Of a stretch of 64,000 nucleotides of DNA, positions 63,141 to 64,000 are shown piece after piece. A program made the position numbers and the translations under genes. This DNA comes from Symbiodinium natans. Lineage: Eukaryota; Sar; Dinophyceae; Suessiales; Symbiodiniaceae. Under the pieces are notes generated by a model. It made no database searches and had not been told where the DNA came from. It worked only from the letters and a program-made list of their open reading frames with translations. Each line of letters starts with the position of its first letter. The first letter of the stretch is position 1. The DNA is taken from the NCBI GenBank assembly GCA_905221605.1, contig CAJNDS010002577.1, forward strand, positions 289,795 through 353,794, written 5' to 3'.

Positions 63141-63485
63141 ATGAAGCCAATCGTGCTTCTTTGTGCTCATCTAGGGCCCCATTTGTCCCTTGCCGCCCCC
63201 CACATTTCACTCGCGGGCCTTGCTGGCAAGCCTGAATGCCCGTGCATCAGCAGCAGCTCCAGCGGCTTTGAGCAACTGCAAAGAGATTTGGCCGCTGTTG
63301 GGCTTCCGCAAGACTATGGCACTCAAGGTTGTCAGGCTTATGATCGGGGCGCGAACCATGGAGGCATCGATTGCCTCGACAATGCGCACGACTATTGCGA
63401 GAACAAGTGGTGCTATGTGGACGCGGACCTGTGTTCGAGGAACAGAGAAATTTGCCTCTCCAAGTCTGCTTTTTCGGCTTTTTGA
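63141..63485 (+). CDS. Secreted Cys-rich protein with KWCYVD module, first exon(s)
   Basis: ATG 63141 gives MKPIVLLCAHLGPHLSLAAP, a likely signal peptide, then KPECPCISSSSSGFEQLQRD, YGTQGCQAYD, GGIDCLDNAHDYCENKWCYV and DADLCSRNREICLSKS. The pattern C-x-C ... GxxCxAYD ... DC ... CxxxWCYVD ... C is a compact disulfide-rich domain I associate with extracellular and receptor proteins of dinoflagellates, where it often precedes membrane or cyclase domains. Function unknown; extracellular binding is a guess. The frame stops at 63485, probably in an intron, and the rest of the gene would lie beyond the window. The start is chosen because the signal peptide begins there; an earlier in-frame ATG at 63063 exists. 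Confidence 0.65.
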   Translation: MKPIVLLCAHLGPHLSLAAPHISLAGLAGKPECPCISSSSSGFEQLQRDLAAVGLPQDYGTQGCQAYDRGANHGGIDCLDNAHDYCENKWCYVDADLCSRNREICLSKSAFSAF

Positions 63486-63489
63486 TGTC

Positions 63490-64000
63490 GGCGCTGCGGC
63501 GTAAGCACGCTAGACCTGTGTGGGCTGGACACGGTAGACCTGCAGCCTGCATCAGCAGGCCAGACATTGCAAGGCAACCGTGTACTCATTGTCAGTTGAG
63601 TCCGAAATTCGACTAACCGACCGAAGCCTTGCCCGCTGTGTGCGAGAGTGAGAGTGAGAGTCTTAAGTGACGAAAAGTAGGACCCTAATTAGGGGGTTGT
63701 GTCGTGGGCTACTTACGTTAGGGAATAAGGTCTATGCCGGCTTTGTATAGGTGACAGAATTGAGGGTTGCTAGCCTCTCTTCAGAGTCGACATGTCCACG
63801 CGAGCAGAGAATCATAGAAGTGAGGAAAAGTGCGAAGCAGCTGGAAAGAAGCTGGGCAGTGATGCATCGCCATACTGTCGTACACGGCCGTATTCCGCCT
63901 CCATTGCTTTCAACGGCTATTGGAGCTTCTCAGAAGTTTTCGGAAAAGCAGGGGTCACGTTGTAAGGATGGGCGAATTGAGCGGACGAACCTTATTTTTG
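63490..64000. other. No recognisable feature to window end
   Basis: Presumed intron or later exons of the secreted protein. A short GAGAGTGAGAGTGAGAG repeat lies near 63645-63661. No supported frame. Confidence 0.35.

Overview
The window looks like nuclear DNA of a dinoflagellate. By eye I find two exact copies of the 22-nt dinoflagellate spliced leader (DinoSL, D + CCGTAG + CCATTTTGGCTCAAG) fixed in genomic DNA: 18584-18605 on the minus strand, and 23436-23457 on the plus strand followed by a second, truncated leader. Supporting signs are protein genes split into short exons with some non-GT donors, all recognisable host genes on the plus strand, abundant microsatellites, and a start-of-gene exon with the Cys-rich 'KWCYVD' module that I associate with dinoflagellate secreted proteins.

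Layout. 1-3.2 kb: nothing recognisable apart from a CT-rich microsatellite. 3.3-18.6 kb: a GC-rich retroelement graveyard. It holds one nearly intact R2-like non-LTR element (13595-18605, minus) with a DinoSL at its 5' end and a 39-nt A tail at its 3' end, plus degenerate relatives at 3.4-4.7, 7.5-7.9, 8.0-11.9 and 12.0-13.0 kb. The last of these is interrupted by a nested insertion with a 7-bp target duplication. Also in this block are an AT-richer minisatellite segment (4.7-5.4 kb), a 163-bp foldback with 19-bp inverted repeats (5.64-5.80 kb), 750 bp of G-rich low-complexity DNA, and an RT fragment of another LINE lineage (6.8-7.1 kb). 20.1-21.0 kb: decayed RT of a third LINE type. 23.4-24.95 kb: 5' part of an APE-type LINE headed by the tandem DinoSL relic.

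Host genes, all plus strand. POP1 (RNase P/MRP subunit) has its N-terminal exon at 21.2-22.5 kb, POPLD-region exons at 27.8-28.4 kb and a probable C-terminus at 35.0-35.3 kb. NUP85 (30.08-33.67 kb) appears to lie between POP1 exons. An unrecognised protein with a possible C2-like N-terminus and a coiled coil sits at 37.2-38.5 kb, followed by coiled-coil exon candidates to about 42.7 kb. A calcium-dependent protein kinase-like gene has its N-lobe to DFG exons at 47.2-48.5 kb, its APE/C-lobe exon at 52.25 kb and EF-hands at 56.2-56.9 kb. A glycosyltransferase family 25 gene (49.7-51.7 kb) sits between the two kinase halves. A secreted Cys-rich protein starts at 63.14 kb and probably continues beyond the window.

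The unifying theme is trans-splicing meeting retrotransposition. Two unrelated retroelements both start exactly with the spliced leader, as expected if their mRNAs were trans-spliced before being copied back into the genome. All exon limits are read by eye from reading frame and homology and are approximate. Family assignments are by motif recognition, not by search.
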